The translations under genes and the position numbers were made by a program. The notes below the pieces were generated by a model. The model did not search any database. It was not told the DNA's origin and worked only from the letters and a program-made list of their open reading frames with translations. 7,894 nucleotides of DNA, taken from positions 1 to 7,894 of the forward strand of contig DAOWHA010000029.1 of assembly GCA_030641665.1 (NCBI GenBank). Direction: 5' to 3'. Shown in pieces: positions 5,436 to 7,894 of the stretch. Within the stretch, counting starts at the first letter, position 1. Each line of letters opens with the position of its first letter. The DNA comes from JAGLTA01 sp023142625 (GTDB lineage: Bacteria > Patescibacteriota > Patescibacteriia > JAACEG01).

Positions 5436-6525
5436 AACTATCAGCGAGATTTTTAAATTAGGATTTAAGCAGCCGATTGAGATAAATATGCAAAATTTTT
5501 TAGCAACTAAAAAGTTTTGGAAAAAACAGCATAGAGAAAATCCAGATTATGTAAATAGCCTTAAAATGGCTTGGGAAAGAATAGAAAAATATGAAGAAGA
5601 ATTAAAAAAGATATTTATAAAAGAAGGTGTCCCAGAAGAATTTATCTATCTTTCTATTCCTGAATCTTATTGGAATTGCGCAAAAAATCCGGGTAAAAAA
5701 GCAAAGGGCGTTTTTCAAATTACCAAGAATACAGGCAGAATATACGGAATGATTATAAATAATAAAATTGACGACAGGGATGATCCTATTAAATCAGGAC
5801 GAGTTGCCGCAAAGCATCTATCCGACTCTCATAAGATTACAGGCGATTGGAATATTGATTTGGCCGCGTATAACGGCAGTATGGCTAATGATTATTTAAA
5901 CAAAACAAGCATAAATCAAAATGCGTATAAAAATTTTTTAGAATATGCGAAAAACGACAATGACAATGCTGAACAAAACTTTTTTAATTACAGAGTATTA
6001 GAAAAAGATAATGCTATTTGGAGCATAGCTTATCGTTTCGGGGCAAGCATACAAGAAATAAAACAACAGAATGGAATAAAAACTGATAATAAAATTATTC
6101 CCGGACAGATTTTGAAAATTTCAGTCCCTGATCAAGAAAAAATTAAAAAAAGCAAAAGATCTTATGAGGGCTTTTTGGCATATATGCAAGATAGCGCAAG
6201 GCAAGAAAAGAAAAAAATTTTAGCGTTAAAATTTTTTAGACATAGAGTTAGAAGAGGAGATGCGGTTTATAATATAGCGCGCCGTTTTAATATTAGCGAA
6301 GCAGAATTAAAGAGTGAAAATAATATAGGCGACGGCAATAAAATTAGTTTGGGGCAAATTTTAAAAATTCCGATTGACGAAAAAACAAGAAAAAAACTTT
6401 ATGACGGAATAATGGGCAAATATGTGGAAAATTTGAATTATCCGCCAAAGTTTGCGGCTGTGATGGAACTAATAGAGGAAGGATTTGTAAAAAGGGATCA
6501 GAATTTTCAACTCGCTAAAAAATAA
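5383..6525 (+). CDS. Lytic transglycosylase-like protein with two LysM repeats (MltD-like)
   Basis: Predicted cell-wall enzyme cleaving peptidoglycan glycan strands outside the cytoplasm. Residues counted from TTG 5383: a helical region (about 20-80); an SLT-type catalytic domain (about 80-190) with FIYLSIPES, whose E94 aligns with the catalytic Glu of MltD-type enzymes, then GVFQITKNTGRIYG (109-122) and LAAYNGS (160-166), the counterparts of the GLWQ and AYN motifs; LysM 1 (about 202-247, YRVLEKDNAIWSIAYRFG) and LysM 2 (about 286-330, HRVRRGDAVYNIARRF), which bind GlcNAc-containing glycans; and a C-terminal tail of 50 residues. Taken alone it lacks a signal peptide, which makes no sense for this enzyme. 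Starts at TTG 5383, ATG 5389 or ATG 5392 are possible, none with a Shine-Dalgarno motif. Joining it to the preceding frame at 5400-5408 gives a complete exported protein with the catalytic Glu near residue 184. The MltD assignment is by motif pattern and is less certain than the fold. Confidence 0.75.
   Translation: MNMMKRKKNSEQEEKEYETISEIFKLGFKQPIEINMQNFLATKKFWKKQHRENPDYVNSLKMAWERIEKYEEELKKIFIKEGVPEEFIYLSIPESYWNCAKNPGKKAKGVFQITKNTGRIYGMIINNKIDDRDDPIKSGRVAAKHLSDSHKITGDWNIDLAAYNGSMANDYLNKTSINQNAYKNFLEYAKNDNDNAEQNFFNYRVLEKDNAIWSIAYRFGASIQEIKQQNGIKTDNKIIPGQILKISVPDQEKIKKSKRSYEGFLAYMQDSARQEKKKILALKFFRHRVRRGDAVYNIARRFNISEAELKSENNIGDGNKISLGQILKIPIDEKTRKKLYDGIMGKYVENLNYPPKFAAVMELIEEGFVKRDQNFQLAKK
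5400..5408 (+). other. A9 run: probable frameshift or slippage site
   Basis: Nine consecutive As lie where the signal-peptide frame and the transglycosylase frame overlap (5383-5435). Losing one A, or a +1 ribosomal shift on AAA codons, joins the two frames through DEEKKK into NSEQEEKEY. It is the longest A run I found in the window; several runs of eight inside other genes do not break their frames. It may be transcriptional slippage, a programmed shift, a true mutation or a homopolymer sequencing error. Confidence 0.6.
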
Positions 6526-6543
6526 TAAATAATTAAAAATTTT

Positions 6544-7698
6544 ATGTTTAAGTTAAAGTATTTTAACAACAATCTGTCTTCTGGTTTTGTGGCTCTGTTT
6601 TCAGGAAGGATGATACAGTTTGCGGCTCAAGGATTAATAGGTCTGTTTTTGCCGATATTCCTTTTAACCAAATTAAATTATAGAATTGAATATGTTTTTT
6701 TCTATTATATTATCGGCTATTTAAGTTACGCTTTGCTGCTGCCGATAGGCGCGCAATTTTTAAACAAAATCGGTCTGCGGCGCTCTTTGAGAATAAGCAT
6801 AATATTTGACGGAATATTCTACACTTGTTTTTTTATGGTTGATAAAAATCCAGCGCTGTTTTTATCGCTGTCTCTAGTTGCTCTGTTTTTTGCCAGAATG
6901 CTGTTTTGGCTGCCGTTTCATACTGATTTTGCTAAATTTACAAGCAAGGCGGATAGGGGGAAAGAGGTGAGCTTGATGTGGGCGACTCGATCTTTTTTAA
7001 GCGTAGTGATGCCTATCGCAGCCGGATTTTTAATTGTAAAATTTGGTTTTAATGCAGTTTTTATTATCGCTATAGCTCTTTATTTGTCAGCGGGAATTCC
7101 ATTTTTAACTTTGCCGCGGACAAAAGAAAGATTTAGCTGGGGAGTGATAGAAACCTTTAAAAGATTTTTTTCGCGCAAAAACAGAAAGTTAGTTTTGGCT
7201 AATATGGCAAACGGGGCTGAAAATTGCGTCGGAATTATAATCTGGCCGATTTTTATCTGGCAGCTGCTTGAAGGCGATTATTTAAAAGTCGGAATTTTGT
7301 CGTCGCTGATTATTTTCATCGCAATCACTTTGCAATTAGTTGTCGGCAAATATACAGATCTGTTTGATAAAAGAAAGATGCTTCGCTACGGAACGATTTT
7401 TTGCGCTATCGGCTGGATAATTAAAATTTTTGTTTTAACTAGTTTTCATATTTTTATCGCTGGAGCATACCACAGTTTCGCGAGAATTTTTAAAAATACG
7501 CCGTTTGATACCCTGAATTATGAAATTATGGCTGACCGCGGGCATATGGTTGATGAATATACGGTATTAAAAGAGATCGCGATTCAATTAGGCAGAGTTT
7601 TAATGCTTATTTTTGCTATTGTTGTAGCATTGAATTTCGGCTTAAACTGGACATTTATTGTAGCAGCGGTCGCGTCTCTGCTGATTAATTTTATGTAA
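6544..7698 (+). CDS. MFS-type membrane transporter
   Basis: Integral membrane protein of 384 residues with about 11-12 hydrophobic segments in two halves separated by a basic cytoplasmic loop (about 191-215), as in Major Facilitator Superfamily permeases. Motif A-like loops occur in both halves at the right place: GAQFLNKIGLRRSL (69-82) after the second helix and GKYTDLFDKRKMLRYG (268-283) in the second half, the latter close to the GxxxDxxGRR pattern. The substrate cannot be predicted; no drug-efflux or sugar-specific signature is evident. The protein ends immediately after its last helix (FIVAAVASLLINFM), slightly short but without sign of damage. It starts 18 bases after the transglycosylase gene with an A/T-rich leader and no Shine-Dalgarno motif, and is the last gene before a new promoter, so it probably ends the operon. 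Confidence 0.8.
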   Translation: MFKLKYFNNNLSSGFVALFSGRMIQFAAQGLIGLFLPIFLLTKLNYRIEYVFFYYIIGYLSYALLLPIGAQFLNKIGLRRSLRISIIFDGIFYTCFFMVDKNPALFLSLSLVALFFARMLFWLPFHTDFAKFTSKADRGKEVSLMWATRSFLSVVMPIAAGFLIVKFGFNAVFIIAIALYLSAGIPFLTLPRTKERFSWGVIETFKRFFSRKNRKLVLANMANGAENCVGIIIWPIFIWQLLEGDYLKVGILSSLIIFIAITLQLVVGKYTDLFDKRKMLRYGTIFCAIGWIIKIFVLTSFHIFIAGAYHSFARIFKNTPFDTLNYEIMADRGHMVDEYTVLKEIAIQLGRVLMLIFAIVVALNFGLNWTFIVAAVASLLINFM

Positions 7699-7723
7699 AA
7701 ATAATTTTTTGAAAAAAATATCA

Positions 7724-7747
7724 ACGCTCAGCGTAATAATTTTACCA
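7724..7747. terminator. Small palindrome, possible weak terminator
   Basis: ACGCTCAGCGT (7724-7734) forms a short GC-rich stem followed on the plus strand by AATAATTTT and on the minus strand, after a few bases, by a run of seven Ts (complement of A7712-A7718). The stem is only four to five pairs, so it is a weak terminator candidate in either direction. Its position just after the last gene of the operon is the main reason to note it. Confidence 0.25.
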
Positions 7748-7764
7748 TAATGACCTTAGAGGGC

Positions 7765-7793
7765 TTGACATAAAATTATATTGGGTATATAAT
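7765..7793 (+). promoter_or_regulatory. Consensus sigma-70 promoter
   Basis: TTGACA (7765-7770) and TATAAT (7788-7793) are both perfect consensus hexamers separated by exactly 17 bases, predicting a start site near 7800. It faces rightward, out of the window, and lies 66 bases after the stop of the permease gene. It is far stronger than anything visible ahead of the operon and would give high constitutive expression of whatever follows. Confidence 0.85.
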
Positions 7794-7807
7794 TAAAACA
7801 AAATTTA

Positions 7808-7894
7808 ATAGACCCGCAGTAAAATAAGGTGCCCCGTTATCCAACGGGATAAACTCCGCGAGATTTTTAGATTTTGAGGCAAATTTTTCAAATA
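7808..7894 (+). other. Structured leader or dispersed repeat running off the window
   Basis: Downstream of the strong promoter there is no start codon with a continuing plus-strand frame before the window ends. The stretch is more GC-rich than its surroundings and holds a perfect six-base-pair hairpin, CCCGTTATCCAACGGG (7833-7848), with an ACCCGC segment (7812-7817) that could compete for the CGGG arm. The last 40 bases show near-repeats (AGATTTTT, AGATTTT, AAATTTTT). It may be the 5' leader of the next transcript or part of a repeat element. On the minus strand a frame is open from the window edge to TAA at 7805-7807, but I see no evidence that it is a gene. Confidence 0.4.

Noticed and set aside
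289..7698. Recoded UGA (glycine, as in Gracilibacteria/SR1)
   Set aside because: The long conserved genes contain no in-frame TGA, and the only TGA stop is explained by the frame break at the A9 run.
7801..7894. tRNA or CRISPR repeat at the right edge
   Set aside because: There is no cloverleaf, TTCGA-type loop or CCA end, and no regularly spaced repeat units; only one short hairpin.

Overview
The window is AT-rich and densely packed, with five or six genes all on the + strand, gaps of 6-18 bases and no Shine-Dalgarno sequence in front of any of them. The gene content and style (compact same-strand operon, A/T-rich starts, small proteins, a leucyl-tRNA synthetase carrying an inserted domain, a LysM/transglycosylase protein, short tandem AGTCAAA-type repeats) suggest a Patescibacteria/CPR bacterium, probably Parcubacteria-like. 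That is inference from style, not from a marker gene. Standard stop codons fit: no long gene needs UGA read as an amino acid.

Layout. Bases 2-76 hold the last 24 codons of an unidentified upstream gene. Bases 77-288 are a non-coding stretch with two strong hairpins: one shaped as a terminator for the minus strand (92-121), one as a terminator for the plus strand (141-197). Between them lies a perfect but orphan Shine-Dalgarno motif. The operon then runs: family II Mn-dependent inorganic pyrophosphatase (289-1233); CNNM-type DUF21 + CBS-pair membrane protein (1243-2253); leucyl-tRNA synthetase with a complete Nudix domain inside its editing domain (2260-5103); an exported lytic transglycosylase with two LysM repeats, split into two frames at an A9 run (5112-6525); and an MFS-type permease (6544-7698). 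Bases 7699-7894 hold a textbook sigma-70 promoter (TTGACA, 17-base spacer, TATAAT) and the start of a structured, non-coding-looking region running off the window.

How the genes may work together. LeuRS releases AMP and PPi, and the pyrophosphatase at the head of the operon destroys PPi, so these two fit one pathway. The CNNM protein is probably linked to divalent cation transport, which both enzymes need. The transglycosylase and permease are envelope functions and look like passengers of the same transcript.

The most interesting points are the Nudix domain embedded in the LeuRS CP1 editing domain, the in-phase break of the transglycosylase gene at the longest A run I found in the window (programmed slippage, real mutation or sequencing error), and the two intergenic leader-like regions.
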